64,000 nucleotides of DNA from Planctomycetota bacterium (GTDB lineage: Bacteria > Planctomycetota > UBA1135 > GCA-002686595), in assembly GCA_002686265.1 (NCBI GenBank), contig NZBA01000054.1:1-64000 (forward strand). The letters are read 5' to 3'. Of the stretch, positions 46,628 through 56,568 are shown piece by piece. The position numbers were made by a program, and so were the translations under genes. Position 1 is the first letter of the stretch. The number at the start of each line of letters is the position of its first letter. The notes under the pieces were generated by a model. The model had not been told where the DNA came from, searched no databases, and was given only the letters and a program-made list of their open reading frames with translations.

Positions 46628-46833
46628 GGTGAAGCGGTGGAGCCGGCGAAGGTTCTGCCTACCCCCGCACTCGGCGCCAGGATACCGAATCGGCCGCGGG
46701 CTTGCCCGCGTGGGAAGCGCCGGCGGTCGTGCGCCGGCCCCGGCCCCTTCCGTGACGGTGCCTCCGCCGACCGCAGTCCCTATACTGCGGTGTTCCGCCG
46801 ACCATTCGCCCCCCCGCCCGGCCACTGCTCTCC

Positions 46834-49197
46834 ATGCGCCTACGCATTCCGATCCTCCTGCTCCTCGCCGCCCTGGTCCTCTGCGCCGGAGTCGGCTGGT
46901 GGTGGAGCGGGGTCGCCGCCGGCGGCCTGCCCCGGCGCTCGGGCACCGAGCGGCTCGCGGGCCTCGACTCAGCGGTCAGCGTGCGCTTCGACGGCCACGG
47001 CGTCCCGCACGTGCGCGCCGACTCCGAGCTCGACGTCATACGCGCCCTCGGTTGGCTGCACGCCAATGATCGTCTGGAGCAGATGGAGTTGATGCGCCGC
47101 TGGGCCTCCGGCCGCCTGGCGGAGGTCGTCGGCGAGGCCGCCTTGAGCAAGGATCTCGACGCGCGGCGCTTCCGCCTGCGGCGCACGGCGGTCGCACACG
47201 AAGCGGCCCTCGACCCGGCCTCGCGCGCGGTCGCGGACGCCTACGCCGAGGGCGTCAACGCCTGGATCGCAGCGCGCGAAGGCGACCTACCGCCCCTCTT
47301 CCGACTCCTGCGCTTTGAACCGGAGCCCTGGACGCGGGTCGATTCCCTGTGCATCCCCGTGCTCCTCGCGCGCGCCCTGTCCTTCACGATCGGCGTCCCC
47401 GAGGAGGACCGCTTCCGCTGGCTGGGCGCCCTCGGTGCGACGGCCCTCGACGACCTCGTCGCGGGGCCGCCGCTCGTGATCGCCGAGGAGCTCGAGCTCC
47501 TCGCGCGAGCGGCCTGCCCTCCCGCAGGGAGCGCCGCCGCACCGGCACCCGATGCGCCCGCCCCCGAGGGCGGCGGCGGCAGCAACAACTGGGCGATCGG
47601 CGCGAGCCGGACAGCCACGGGCGCGCCCCTTCTCGCCAACGACCCTCACCTCGCACTGAGCGCGCCCGCGACCTGGTACGCGGTGCACCTCGAATCGCCG
47701 GAAGTCTCCGTCGCGGGTCTCTCCCTGCCGGGCGCCCCGGGAGTCCTGATCGGCCACAACGGACACGTCGCCTGGTCCTTCACCAACGCCCGCCTCGACG
47801 ACGTCGATCTGTTCCTCGAAGAGCTCGACGACGCCGGCGAGCGCGTTCGACGCGGGGATGATTGGGTCGAGCTCGAGCGCGAGGTCGAAACGGTGATGGT
47901 GCGCGGCGCCGACGCCGTCCAGTTGGAGCTCGCCCGCACCGACCGCGGTCCACTCTTCGACGCCGATCCCTCCCGCGGTCTCCCGCCGCGCTCGGTGGCC
48001 TGGTCGGCCCACCAGCCCGCCGATCCCGTGCGCGCTTTCCAGCACCTAGCTCGCGCCCGCGACGTGGACGAGGTCCTCGCCGCGATGGAGCTGCACCCCT
48101 TCCTGCCGATGAACATCGTCGCCGCCGACCGCGCTGGCGGCCTGCTCTTCACGGTCGTCGGACGCCGGCCCGACCGGCGCGGGATGAGCGGGCGCTTCCC
48201 GGCGTCGGGCGCCGACACAGACGTCGGCTGGGCGGGGCTGCTGCCCCACGACACGAACCCGATCGTCCTGCGACCGGCCGCCGATTTCCTGGTGACCGCC
48301 AACGAAGACGTGCGCCCGCCCGGCTACGACGCGCCCTACAGCGATTACTTCGACACGCCCCAGCGCGGCGACCGCATTCGCGAGCGCATCGCGGGCGAGG
48401 ACGGCTGGACCGCCGAGCGGGTGGCGGACCTGCAGCTCGACCGGCGCTCGCTCTATCCCGCGGCCGTGCTCGCGACGCTCGAGGGCTCCTACGAGGGTGA
48501 CGCCCTGCGCTGCTACGAGAAACTCGCCGCCTGGGACGGAGCGTTCCTGGCCGAGAGCGCGGAGCCGGCGCTCTTCGCTCTGGCCGAGCGCGCCCTGCTC
48601 GAGGCGATCATGGGCGACGAGCTCGGCCCGTGCTACCTCCCGCGACTGCCGGCCCTCAACCGGCGGGCGTTCCTGCTGTCGGTGCTCGGCGGCGAGTGCG
48701 CGGCCGACTGGTTCGACGACCGGCGGACCGCGGCGCACGAGGACCGCAGCCAGACGCTCTCCGCCGCCCTGGCCTCCGCCTGGCGCCAGGGGGTCGCCCG
48801 CTGGGGCGCGGACTTCGACGCTTGGCGCTACGGCGAGCTGCACCAGCTCACCCTCGCCCACCCCCTGGGCGGCGTCCCGCTCGTCGGAAGCTGGTTCGAC
48901 CGCGGTCCCTACCCCGTCGGCGGCTCTGGGACGACCGTCTACGCCTTCGGCGGGGACTGGGTGGGCGACGACCTGCCCGCCGCTTGGGGCGCTTCGGTGC
49001 GTGCGGTCTTCGACCTCGCCGACCCCGACCGCTCGCGGGTGGTGTTGCCCCTCGGCCAGAGCGGCCACGCGGGCGACGTGCACTATGACGACATGCTCCC
49101 GTTGTTCCTCGCCGGCGAAACGGCCCTCCTACCCTGGAGCGAAGAGGCGGTCGAGGCAGCCTGCGCGTCGCGCATCAGTCTCGAGCCGGTGCCCTAG
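46834..49197 (+). CDS. Penicillin acylase family protein
   Basis: The 787-aa product has an N-terminal signal/anchor helix and the Ntn-hydrolase precursor layout of penicillin/acyl-homoserine-lactone acylases. The alpha-beta processing site is GGGGS-NNW, giving the beta-chain N-terminal nucleophile Ser250. The segment GHNGHVAWSFTNA follows, as expected. The substrate may be beta-lactam, AHL or another amide. It is divergent from the HEAT gene across about 200 bp. Confidence 0.9.
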   Translation: MRLRIPILLLLAALVLCAGVGWWWSGVAAGGLPRRSGTERLAGLDSAVSVRFDGHGVPHVRADSELDVIRALGWLHANDRLEQMELMRRWASGRLAEVVGEAALSKDLDARRFRLRRTAVAHEAALDPASRAVADAYAEGVNAWIAAREGDLPPLFRLLRFEPEPWTRVDSLCIPVLLARALSFTIGVPEEDRFRWLGALGATALDDLVAGPPLVIAEELELLARAACPPAGSAAAPAPDAPAPEGGGGSNNWAIGASRTATGAPLLANDPHLALSAPATWYAVHLESPEVSVAGLSLPGAPGVLIGHNGHVAWSFTNARLDDVDLFLEELDDAGERVRRGDDWVELEREVETVMVRGADAVQLELARTDRGPLFDADPSRGLPPRSVAWSAHQPADPVRAFQHLARARDVDEVLAAMELHPFLPMNIVAADRAGGLLFTVVGRRPDRRGMSGRFPASGADTDVGWAGLLPHDTNPIVLRPAADFLVTANEDVRPPGYDAPYSDYFDTPQRGDRIRERIAGEDGWTAERVADLQLDRRSLYPAAVLATLEGSYEGDALRCYEKLAAWDGAFLAESAEPALFALAERALLEAIMGDELGPCYLPRLPALNRRAFLLSVLGGECAADWFDDRRTAAHEDRSQTLSAALASAWRQGVARWGADFDAWRYGELHQLTLAHPLGGVPLVGSWFDRGPYPVGGSGTTVYAFGGDWVGDDLPAAWGASVRAVFDLADPDRSRVVLPLGQSGHAGDVHYDDMLPLFLAGETALLPWSEEAVEAACASRISLEPVP

Positions 49198-49277
49198 TAG
49201 AGAAGTGCCGTAGCGAGACGACGACCTCTTCGTCGCTGCAAGGAGGTCGCAGTCGGGACGGCGCAGGCGGCCGGGGA

Positions 49278-49997
49278 TCAGGCGGAGCCCGCCACGCGCG
49301 CGCGGTGTAGGCGCAGGTTCAAGAGCTCGACCGCGAGCGAGAAGGACATCGCGAAGTAGATGTAGCCCTTCTCGATGTGCTTGCCGAGGCCCTCGGCGAA
49401 GAGCATGACGCCGATCAAGATCAGGAACGAGAGGGCCAGCATCTTCATCGTCGGGTGGCGCTCGATGAACTCGCCGATCGCACCGGCGAAGATCATCATC
49501 ACGACCACGGCAACAACGACAGCCGTGATCATGACCCACAGCTCCTCGGCCATGCCGACGGCGGTGATCACCGAGTCGAGGGAGAAGACCACGTCGAGAA
49601 CGATGACCTGGAGCAGGACCGCTCCGAAGGTGGCGGCCGCGCCCTGTGCCGCTTGGGAGTCCTCGCCCTCGAGCTTGTGGTGAATCTCGAAGGTTGCCTT
49701 GCCGATCAGGAACAGGCCGCCGCCCAACAAGATCAAGTCGCGCCCGCAAAGCTGGTGCCCCAAGACGGCGAAGAGCGGCATCGTGAGCTTCATCACCCAG
49801 CTCAAGGCCAACAGCAGGCCGATGCGCATCAGCATCGCCAGCGCCAGGCCGATGCGGCGCGCGGAGGCCTGGCGCTCCTTTGGCAGCCGGCCGGCGAGAA
49901 TCGTGAGGAAGACGACGTTGTCGATCCCCAGGACGACCTCCAGCAGGGTCAGGGTGCACAGGGCGATCAGATTCTCGGAGGTCAGGAGGTGGTCCAT
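49278..49997 (-). CDS. TerC family integral membrane protein
   Basis: The 239-aa product has about seven hydrophobic helices. It has the TerC signatures LEVVLGIDNVVFL and VLDVVFSLDSVITA, with paired Asp in the helices. TerC relatives handle metal ions such as Mn2+ or support tellurite resistance. No other ter gene is nearby, so a general metal-efflux role is the safer view. Confidence 0.92.
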   Translation of the reverse strand: MDHLLTSENLIALCTLTLLEVVLGIDNVVFLTILAGRLPKERQASARRIGLALAMLMRIGLLLALSWVMKLTMPLFAVLGHQLCGRDLILLGGGLFLIGKATFEIHHKLEGEDSQAAQGAAATFGAVLLQVIVLDVVFSLDSVITAVGMAEELWVMITAVVVAVVVMMIFAGAIGEFIERHPTMKMLALSFLILIGVMLFAEGLGKHIEKGYIYFAMSFSLAVELLNLRLHRARVAGSA

Positions 49998-50039
49998 GGC
50001 AACGATTTCGGCGGAGGGCGGTCGGTATTCACGCGTGCG

Positions 50040-52040
50040 TCAGGGTGCGTGGGTGGCGAGGGCCTCGCTCCTTGGGCACGCGTGGGCGGCGCGCAAGGCG
50101 GGGTCCCCGGCGAGCAGGTCGCGGGCAGCGGTGAGCAGATCGAGGTCGGCGCCCAGGCCCTCCATCAGGGCGCCGGACTGGCGCAGGCCCCCGAGCTCGC
50201 CCATGCCACGCCGGCGCAGGTCCTCCTCGGCCAGGGCGAAGCCGTCGTGGCAACTCTCGAGCAGCTCCAGCCGTTCGCGGGCGGCGTCCGCGCCCCGCAG
50301 GAGGCACCACGCCCGCCCTCCGCCGCGCCCCACGCGGCCCCGCAGCTGATGGAGCTGGGCCAAACCTAGGCGATCGGCCTCCTCGACGACCATCACGCTC
50401 GCCTCGGGCACGTCCACGCCCACCTCGATCACGGTCGTGGCGACCAGGACACCCGACACTCCACCGCGAAAGCGCTCCAGGCGCTCGGCGCGCTCCCCTG
50501 CGCTCAACCGGCCGTGGACGAGCTCGACGCCGAAGCGGCCGACAGAGGAGCGCTTCAGACGTTCGAAGGCGCGCTCGGCACCGGGTGTGTCGCCGTCGCC
50601 AATGCGCGGGGTGACCCAGAACACGCGCTCGCCGGCCTCGAGGCGCTCGAGAAGCAGGCGCTCGACCCTGCGCCGGTCGTCCGGCTGCAGGCGGCGAGTC
50701 CGCACGCGCGCGCGCCCGCCGGGGAGCTCGCGCAGGGTGCTGATGGCGAGGTCGCCGTAGAGGGTCAGGGCCAGGGTGCGCGGGATCGGTGTGGCGGTCA
50801 TCAAGAGCACGTGGACGTCGCGCCCCTTGTCCATCAGGCGCGCGCGCTGGGCGACGCCGAAGCGGTGCTGCTCGTCGATCACCGCCAGGGCCAGGCGCGC
50901 GTAGCGCACATCGGCGCTGAACAGGGCGTGGGTCCCGAAGAGCACGTCCACGGCGCCCGTGGCGAGGCGCCCGAGCAGGTCGCGGCGCCCGTGGGCGGGC
51001 AGGGAGCCGCACAACAGGTCGCTGCGTACGCCGGCGCGGGCGAGGAGTGCCCGCAAACCTGCGAAGTGCTGCTCGGCGAGCAGCTCGGTCGGCGCGAGGA
51101 AGGCGGCCTGGGCGCCGGCGGCGGCGGCGGCCATGCAGGCGTATGCGCCCAGCGCCGTCTTGCCGCTGGCAACCTCGCCCTGCAGAAGGCGGCGCATGGG
51201 CGTCGAGCGGGCGAGATCGCCGCGCAGCTCGGCGGTGATGCGCTCCTGCCCGACGGTGAGGGTGAAGGGAAAACGCGCGCGAAGCTCGGCGTGCAGCGCG
51301 TCGTCGACGGCGATCCGGGCGGCCTCGCCCCCCACCCCGCCGGTGGCCCGCTCGAGCACGCGCGCCTGGATCGGCAGCAGCGCCTCGAGCACGACCCGGC
51401 GGCGGCCGGCCTCGTAGGCGGCGAGGGTCGGCGGGGCGTGCAGGGCGCGAACCGCCTCGGGCAGGGCCGGCAGGCCGAGGCGCGCGAGGGCCTCGGCCGG
51501 GAGAGTCTCCTCGAGCCGGTCGGCCGAGCGCTCGCTCGCCTGGCGGCAGAGGCGCGTCAGGAGGTCGGGACCGACCCCTTCGCCGCCGGGGTAAACGGGA
51601 CGGCCCGCAAGCTCACTCTCCTCGTCGGGAGCGACCAGACGGGGCGAGACCAGGGCCGGCCCGCGGCGGCCCGCGCTGATCTGTCCGGAGAGGACGACCT
51701 CGTCCCCGGCGGCGAACCGCTCCCGCTGCCAGGGCTGGTTGAAGTAGAGCACGTCGAGAGCCGCGCCATCGGCCTCGAGGGAGAAGCGCAAGGTCGAGCG
51801 ACGCCCGAAGCGCGAGAAGCGCGGGCGCGTGACGACGCCGCTGACCGTGACCGGCGCATCTACTCGGCCGCGAGCCTCGCCGACGCTCACCTCATCGGCC
51901 GGCACTTCCAGACTGCGCGGCAGCAAGAGCAGCAAGTCGCGCACGGACTCCAGGCCGAGGCGCGCGAGGCGCTCCGCGCGCACCGGACCGACCCCGGTCA
52001 GGACGGTCAGCGGTTCGGCGGCCGGGTCCGGGGCGCTCAC
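50040..52040 (-). CDS. recG: ATP-dependent DNA helicase RecG
   Basis: The 666-aa product has the N-terminal wedge/OB domain (about residues 60-125), Walker A GEVASGKT (288-295), DEQHRFGVAQR helicase motif, and helicase C-terminal motifs ending GRVGRGG. RecG reverses stalled replication forks and helps resolve recombination intermediates. Slightly shorter than E. coli RecG (693 aa). Its stop lies 42 bp from terC, and the lipoprotein gene is 58 bp upstream. Confidence 0.95.
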   Translation of the reverse strand: MSAPDPAAEPLTVLTGVGPVRAERLARLGLESVRDLLLLLPRSLEVPADEVSVGEARGRVDAPVTVSGVVTRPRFSRFGRRSTLRFSLEADGAALDVLYFNQPWQRERFAAGDEVVLSGQISAGRRGPALVSPRLVAPDEESELAGRPVYPGGEGVGPDLLTRLCRQASERSADRLEETLPAEALARLGLPALPEAVRALHAPPTLAAYEAGRRRVVLEALLPIQARVLERATGGVGGEAARIAVDDALHAELRARFPFTLTVGQERITAELRGDLARSTPMRRLLQGEVASGKTALGAYACMAAAAAGAQAAFLAPTELLAEQHFAGLRALLARAGVRSDLLCGSLPAHGRRDLLGRLATGAVDVLFGTHALFSADVRYARLALAVIDEQHRFGVAQRARLMDKGRDVHVLLMTATPIPRTLALTLYGDLAISTLRELPGGRARVRTRRLQPDDRRRVERLLLERLEAGERVFWVTPRIGDGDTPGAERAFERLKRSSVGRFGVELVHGRLSAGERAERLERFRGGVSGVLVATTVIEVGVDVPEASVMVVEEADRLGLAQLHQLRGRVGRGGGRAWCLLRGADAARERLELLESCHDGFALAEEDLRRRGMGELGGLRQSGALMEGLGADLDLLTAARDLLAGDPALRAAHACPRSEALATHAP

Positions 52041-52098
52041 GCCCCGTCCTCCCGGTTCCGCCGCACGCGCGCCATGCGACCAAGGGTGTCCCGGCCGC

Positions 52099-54369
52099 TC
52101 AAGGCGTCTTGAAGAGCGGCCGCAGGAGCGCCTGCGCCGGCTTGCCGCAGGGAGTGAAGCCGCGGTCGAAGCGCCCGCCGGCGTGCAGTTCGCTTTGCCA
52201 GCACCAGACGAAGACGCCGGCCAGCGGTGCGCGGGAGGCGCGGGCGGCGGCGACGGCGCGCGCCAAGGCCTCCCACAAGAGCGCCTGTTCCGCGAGGTCG
52301 AGCTCGCCGGTTCCCAGCTCTGGCTCGACGGCCGCGTCGGCGGTCGCGCGAAAGCCGGCCTCGACGACCAGCGCCGCGCTGCCCTGCTCGAGGGCGAAGT
52401 CCCCCAGCTCGGAGAGGGAGCGCTTCAAGCGATTGCGAATGCGACCGGGCCGGCTGGAATCGCGCGCCAGGTCGAGGCTGGGGTAGAGGGTCACGCCGAC
52501 GAGGTCGAGCGCGTCCCAGAAAGGCACGCGCCGCGCCTCGGCGGGCCAACGCGCGGCGTAGGTCACCGCACCGTGGAAGTGCTCGCGCACCGAGCGAATC
52601 GCCGCACGCCAGCCGGCGGCCTTGACGGCCCACAGCTCCGCGCCTCCGCCGTCTCCATGAGCAGGCCAGAGCTCGGTGCCGACGCACAGAACATCGCAGC
52701 CGATGCGTTCGGCGAGCAGGGCGTAGTGCACCAGGGCGCGCTCGAGGTGGACGAAGAACTCCTCCCAGTCATCGGTGGAGGTGCGCTTACGCCAAGCCGA
52801 GTACCCGGCGCTCTCGGAGAGCAACACGTGCGGCTGGAGCAGGACGCTGCGCGCCCCCGCGGCCCGGGCGCGGGCGACGGCCAGGGCCAGGGCCGCGTCG
52901 CCCTCGGCGCTCTGCAGGCCGTCGGGGTCGCGCCCGCCGGCGAAAGACGGAGGGGCGGCTCGCTGGTGGTAGAAGCTCGCGAAGGAGACGGCGTCCGCGC
53001 CGAGCTCCTCGGCGGACTCCAGACCGGCCGCGTAGCCCGGCGGGCAGAGCCCCCCTCCGGGGCGCCCGTCGGAGTCGAAGGCCACGCCCGCGGCGTAGCG
53101 GCGGCGAGGCGCGGGGCCGGGGCGGCGCACGGGGGGCGGGCCGTCCTCCAGGGACGCGAGCCAAGCTCGCCAGGCGTCGTCATCGAGGGCCGGAGCCTCG
53201 GCGCCCCACAGCTCCGCGATCCCCGGCGCGTTCGGCGCCGTGCGCAGGCAGCGGAAGAGCAGGCCGCGGGCGGGGCCGAGGAGGTGCTGGGAGTGGCGAT
53301 CGACCGACGCGGGTGCGGCGATTTCCTCCACGGAGAGGGACGCGACGGCCCGCGCGCTGTGCTCGATGGGCGCGCCCCACCAGGAGCCGGCGGCGTCGAT
53401 CGCCGCACCCTCGAGGGTCCAGGTACGGACAGGTTCGCCGAGGCGTGCGCGCAAGGCGGCGCGCGCCGCAGAGCGACCGCCGTCGTCGGGCAGGCCGGGC
53501 GCGAGGAGCACGAGCTCGCGCTGGATCAGACCGTCGGGAACGGACAAGCCGACGGCACCGGCGAGATCGCGTTGCAAGCGGACGCCGCCGACGAGGGTGG
53601 CAGCAAATGGGCGCACGGCGGGGCCGGCGCCGGTCCAGGCGTGGACGCGAGCGCGGACGGCGGCCACGGTGGCCGCGTACTCCATCGCGCGCTCGCGGCC
53701 CACGTCGGTGGTCGCGCTCAGGATCGTCTCCGCGTCGGAGGTCACCTGGCGCACGCGGCGCAGGGCGCGGGCGCGTTCGCGGTCGATGTCACGCAGGGTC
53801 TGGGAGCGTGGGGTGCCGTCGCGCTCGAGCTCCAGCTCGAGGCACGGCTGGCCGCGGCTCCAGACGCGGGCGGCGGGACGCGCCGTGGGGCGCAGGTCGC
53901 CGACGAGTCGTGCGAGCGCCTCGGGTGAGCCCGCGGCGAGTACGGTCAGGGGCAGTCCGGGACGCTCGGGGTCCTCGAAGCAAGCGGCCAGAGCGTCGCC
54001 CCCGAGGCCGAGCTCGAGGTCCAAGAAGACCAGGCCGCCTCCCGCGAGCGGGCGCGCGCCGAGGTGGGCGAGGAGTGCGGTCACGGAGGGATCGCCGAGC
54101 AGGCCTCCCACGACTCGCGGGCGATCGGTCCGGCCGCTCTCGGGCGGCGTGAGCACGGTCACCTCGAGGCCGCTGCGCGCCTCGAGGAGCAGGGCGGCGT
54201 CCCGTGCCCGAGCCGCGGCGGGGCCCCAAGGCAGGAGGACCTCGACCGATCCGCTCCAGGCGAAGGCGCGCCCGAGGTCGGCCGTGCTCCCGCGGCCGCC
54301 GCCGCCCCCGTCGCAGGCCGCGAGCAGGAGCAACGCCGCGGGGGCGAGCGAGCGGGTTCGGAACTCCAT
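52099..54369 (-). CDS. Lipoprotein with GH113-like glycoside hydrolase domain
   Basis: The 756-aa product begins with a lipobox (LLLLAAC, Cys19). Residues about 30-410 form a domain I do not recognise. Residues about 430-750 match GH113-type TIM barrels: LLQPHVLLSE, CVGTELWP (acid/base Glu), LVGVTLYPSL, VVEAGFR (nucleophile Glu) and GVFVWCW at the end. GH113 members are beta-mannanases. Both catalytic Glu positions are present. It is divergent from the MauE-like gene by about 200 bp. Confidence 0.8.
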   Translation of the reverse strand: MEFRTRSLAPAALLLLAACDGGGGGRGSTADLGRAFAWSGSVEVLLPWGPAAARARDAALLLEARSGLEVTVLTPPESGRTDRPRVVGGLLGDPSVTALLAHLGARPLAGGGLVFLDLELGLGGDALAACFEDPERPGLPLTVLAAGSPEALARLVGDLRPTARPAARVWSRGQPCLELELERDGTPRSQTLRDIDRERARALRRVRQVTSDAETILSATTDVGRERAMEYAATVAAVRARVHAWTGAGPAVRPFAATLVGGVRLQRDLAGAVGLSVPDGLIQRELVLLAPGLPDDGGRSAARAALRARLGEPVRTWTLEGAAIDAAGSWWGAPIEHSARAVASLSVEEIAAPASVDRHSQHLLGPARGLLFRCLRTAPNAPGIAELWGAEAPALDDDAWRAWLASLEDGPPPVRRPGPAPRRRYAAGVAFDSDGRPGGGLCPPGYAAGLESAEELGADAVSFASFYHQRAAPPSFAGGRDPDGLQSAEGDAALALAVARARAAGARSVLLQPHVLLSESAGYSAWRKRTSTDDWEEFFVHLERALVHYALLAERIGCDVLCVGTELWPAHGDGGGAELWAVKAAGWRAAIRSVREHFHGAVTYAARWPAEARRVPFWDALDLVGVTLYPSLDLARDSSRPGRIRNRLKRSLSELGDFALEQGSAALVVEAGFRATADAAVEPELGTGELDLAEQALLWEALARAVAAARASRAPLAGVFVWCWQSELHAGGRFDRGFTPCGKPAQALLRPLFKTP

Positions 54370-54572
54370 TGCCCGCGAGTCTACCCTCCCGAAGAGCGCA
54401 CCTCGACCGGGCAGGTCGGGCGCTGGCATCCCCGCCGCGCGCCGGCGCGAGACGGGAGGGAGGGCCGAAAGCGGTTGAGCCGCCAACCGATTCCACTAGC
54501 CTGCGTAGGGTCACGGGTGCGATGCGGCCCACGCACCGCGCCCGTGCGACCGCTCCCAGCCCCCCCGAGAGC

Positions 54573-55520
54573 ATGGAATCCAAAGACCACAAGCCCTCGC
54601 GTTCGACCTTCCTCGTCCTGCGCGTCGCCTCCCTGTGGGTCGCCGCCGGCGCGCTCTTCAAGCTCTTCGCCGGGACGCCCAACGACCTACCGCCGGTCGT
54701 AGGGGAGTTCTTCCTCGGCCGCGACCTGACGTTCCGCCTGGCGATCGCCATCGAGCTCTCGATCGTCCTGCTCGCGTGGCTGCGCCCGCGGGTGGGCTGG
54801 GTGATCCTCGTGGCGCTCTTCGGCGTGTTCGATCTCGTCCTGTGGTTGCTCGTGCGCATGCTGGTCGAGTCCGAGGGCGTCTCGATCCTGGAGGCGCTCT
54901 TCTCCGAGGAGGCCTCCTGCGGCTGCTTCGGCTCGAACGTCCACCTCGCACCGGGCTGGATGATGATCATCGACACGGTGCTCGTGGTGGCGGTCGTCGC
55001 CGGCCGACCGTGGCGGAGCTCGCTGCGGTCCGCGGGCCCGGCCTGGCTCCTGGTGGGTCTGGGCGGGCTGGTTTGGGTAGCGCCCTTCCTCCTGATCCCC
55101 TCCGCCGGCCTGGAGCAGGGTCAGGAGCTAGAGACCAAGCGCTTCATCGACCTCGACCTGACGCACTGGGAGGGCGAGTTCCTCTACGACATCGAGGTCC
55201 TGCGCCAGGCGATCCCCGAGCTGGAGAGCCTGCCGCCAGACGCAACTTGGCTGTTCTACCGCCAGACCTGCAGCCACTGCTCCGCGCACCTCGCGGAGCT
55301 TGCCGCGAGCGACGACGGTTCGACCGCCTTCGTGCTCGTCCGCCTGGTGGAGGAGCACGACACGCCGGAGAACGACGAGTGCCTCCTCAAGCCTTCCGGC
55401 GGCCACGTGTTCGAGGTCACCTTCCCCTCGACCACCGAGTGGCTGCTCACGACACCCGCGGACCTGACCGTCGAGGGAGGGACGATCACCGCTGCTCGCG
55501 AAGGATTCGGGCGCGAGTAG
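54573..55520 (+). CDS. MauE/DoxX-like membrane protein with C-terminal thioredoxin-like domain
   Basis: The 315-aa product has an N-terminal four-helix membrane region (about residues 13-130) containing CGCFG and resembling MauE/DoxX proteins, then a further helix near 155 and a periplasmic domain with TCSHC, typical of thioredoxin-like CxxC proteins. MauE-type proteins move electrons or maintain disulfides for periplasmic enzymes. The arrangement suggests a self-contained disulfide redox protein. Confidence 0.78.
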   Translation: MESKDHKPSRSTFLVLRVASLWVAAGALFKLFAGTPNDLPPVVGEFFLGRDLTFRLAIAIELSIVLLAWLRPRVGWVILVALFGVFDLVLWLLVRMLVESEGVSILEALFSEEASCGCFGSNVHLAPGWMMIIDTVLVVAVVAGRPWRSSLRSAGPAWLLVGLGGLVWVAPFLLIPSAGLEQGQELETKRFIDLDLTHWEGEFLYDIEVLRQAIPELESLPPDATWLFYRQTCSHCSAHLAELAASDDGSTAFVLVRLVEEHDTPENDECLLKPSGGHVFEVTFPSTTEWLLTTPADLTVEGGTITAAREGFGRE

Positions 55521-55526
55521 CCCGGC

Positions 55527-56480
55527 CTACTTCTCGGCGACCAGGTATCCGATCCAGGACTCACAGTTCTCGCCGCGCTCGTCGGGCTCGAACTCGCCAT
55601 TGCCCTCCTCGGGATGGTCGGGGTCCTCACCCTCGAAGTAGGGCGTGACCCGGCTGTAGCCGGCCTCGCGCAAGAGGTCCTTCAGCTCGGGCAAGTTCCA
55701 AAAGCGCCACTCGTACGCAAAGGCGCGCTTCATCTTGCTCCCGTCGGAGAAGTGGAAGTGGATGAAGCAGCGGAATTCACCGCTCCCGGGGTAGTAGCAG
55801 TCCTGGTCCCAGATGTAGGTGAAGCCCTCCTCGATCTTGCGCTCCTCGGTCATCTCCGCGTTGGCCTCGGTGCCGCCGTAGAGGTCGATGACGAAGATCC
55901 CCTCGTCGGCCAAGCCCGCGCGGGCGCCGCGGAAGTAATCGAGCAGCTCCGCGCGCTGCTGGAAGATCCAGTAGGAGAAGTTCTGGGCGATGCGCACGTC
56001 CGCGAGATGCTCGCCCGCCTCGCGCGCGTCGGCGAGGAAGAGCTCGATGCGCTCGGCGGCGTCGCCGATCTTGGAGTGGTTGTGCTCGCGCCCCCAGTCG
56101 ATCGGCTCGGGGTCGAGGTCGTAGCCCTCGGCGGTGTACTGGGCGTCGAGCTTCACCCACTCGCAGCAGAGCAGGCTCGTTCCGCAAAAGTCCTCGCGCA
56201 GGTGGCGCGGGGAGCGCCCGCGAAGCGTCCGGTAGGTGTTGTCGAGGAACTTCACATCGAGGTCCGCCGATTGCACGGCGAGCTGATAGAGCTCGTACTT
56301 GTCCGCGGTCGCGGCGGTGAAGCGCGGCGGTGGCGGGGGGCTCTTCCCCTGCGCACCCTTGCGCTTCTTGCGCGTGTTGGCATTGCGGGCCTGGAGGGCT
56401 GCACGCTTGGCGGCCTTGCGCTCCCCCTTCGAGGTCGCCTTGCCGGCAGGCTCGGTGATCGCCGTGCTGTCCTTGTTCAC
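55527..56480 (-). CDS. Class I SAM-dependent methyltransferase
   Basis: The 317-aa product has a lysine/alanine-rich N-terminal tail (about residues 15-52), then a Rossmann methyltransferase with HLREDFCGTSLLCCEW as the SAM motif, GYDLDPEPIDWG next, and IFVIDLYGG later. A C-terminal WRFWNLPELKDLLREAGY segment fits the core fold. Substrate unknown. It converges with the MauE-like gene. Confidence 0.85.
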   Translation of the reverse strand: MNKDSTAITEPAGKATSKGERKAAKRAALQARNANTRKKRKGAQGKSPPPPPRFTAATADKYELYQLAVQSADLDVKFLDNTYRTLRGRSPRHLREDFCGTSLLCCEWVKLDAQYTAEGYDLDPEPIDWGREHNHSKIGDAAERIELFLADAREAGEHLADVRIAQNFSYWIFQQRAELLDYFRGARAGLADEGIFVIDLYGGTEANAEMTEERKIEEGFTYIWDQDCYYPGSGEFRCFIHFHFSDGSKMKRAFAYEWRFWNLPELKDLLREAGYSRVTPYFEGEDPDHPEEGNGEFEPDERGENCESWIGYLVAEK

Positions 56481-56568
56481 TGGGTCTCCTTCTCGGTCTC
56501 CGTCGGGTGATCAGGCATGGTACGCGCAATCCCAGGCACCGGCGAGGGGAAGCGGAGCGCGCGGTGCG

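Noticed and set aside
49198-49277. Possible hairpin between the penicillin acylase gene and terC
   Set aside because: Only short imperfect complementarity (AGCGA...TCGCT); not convincing as a terminator.
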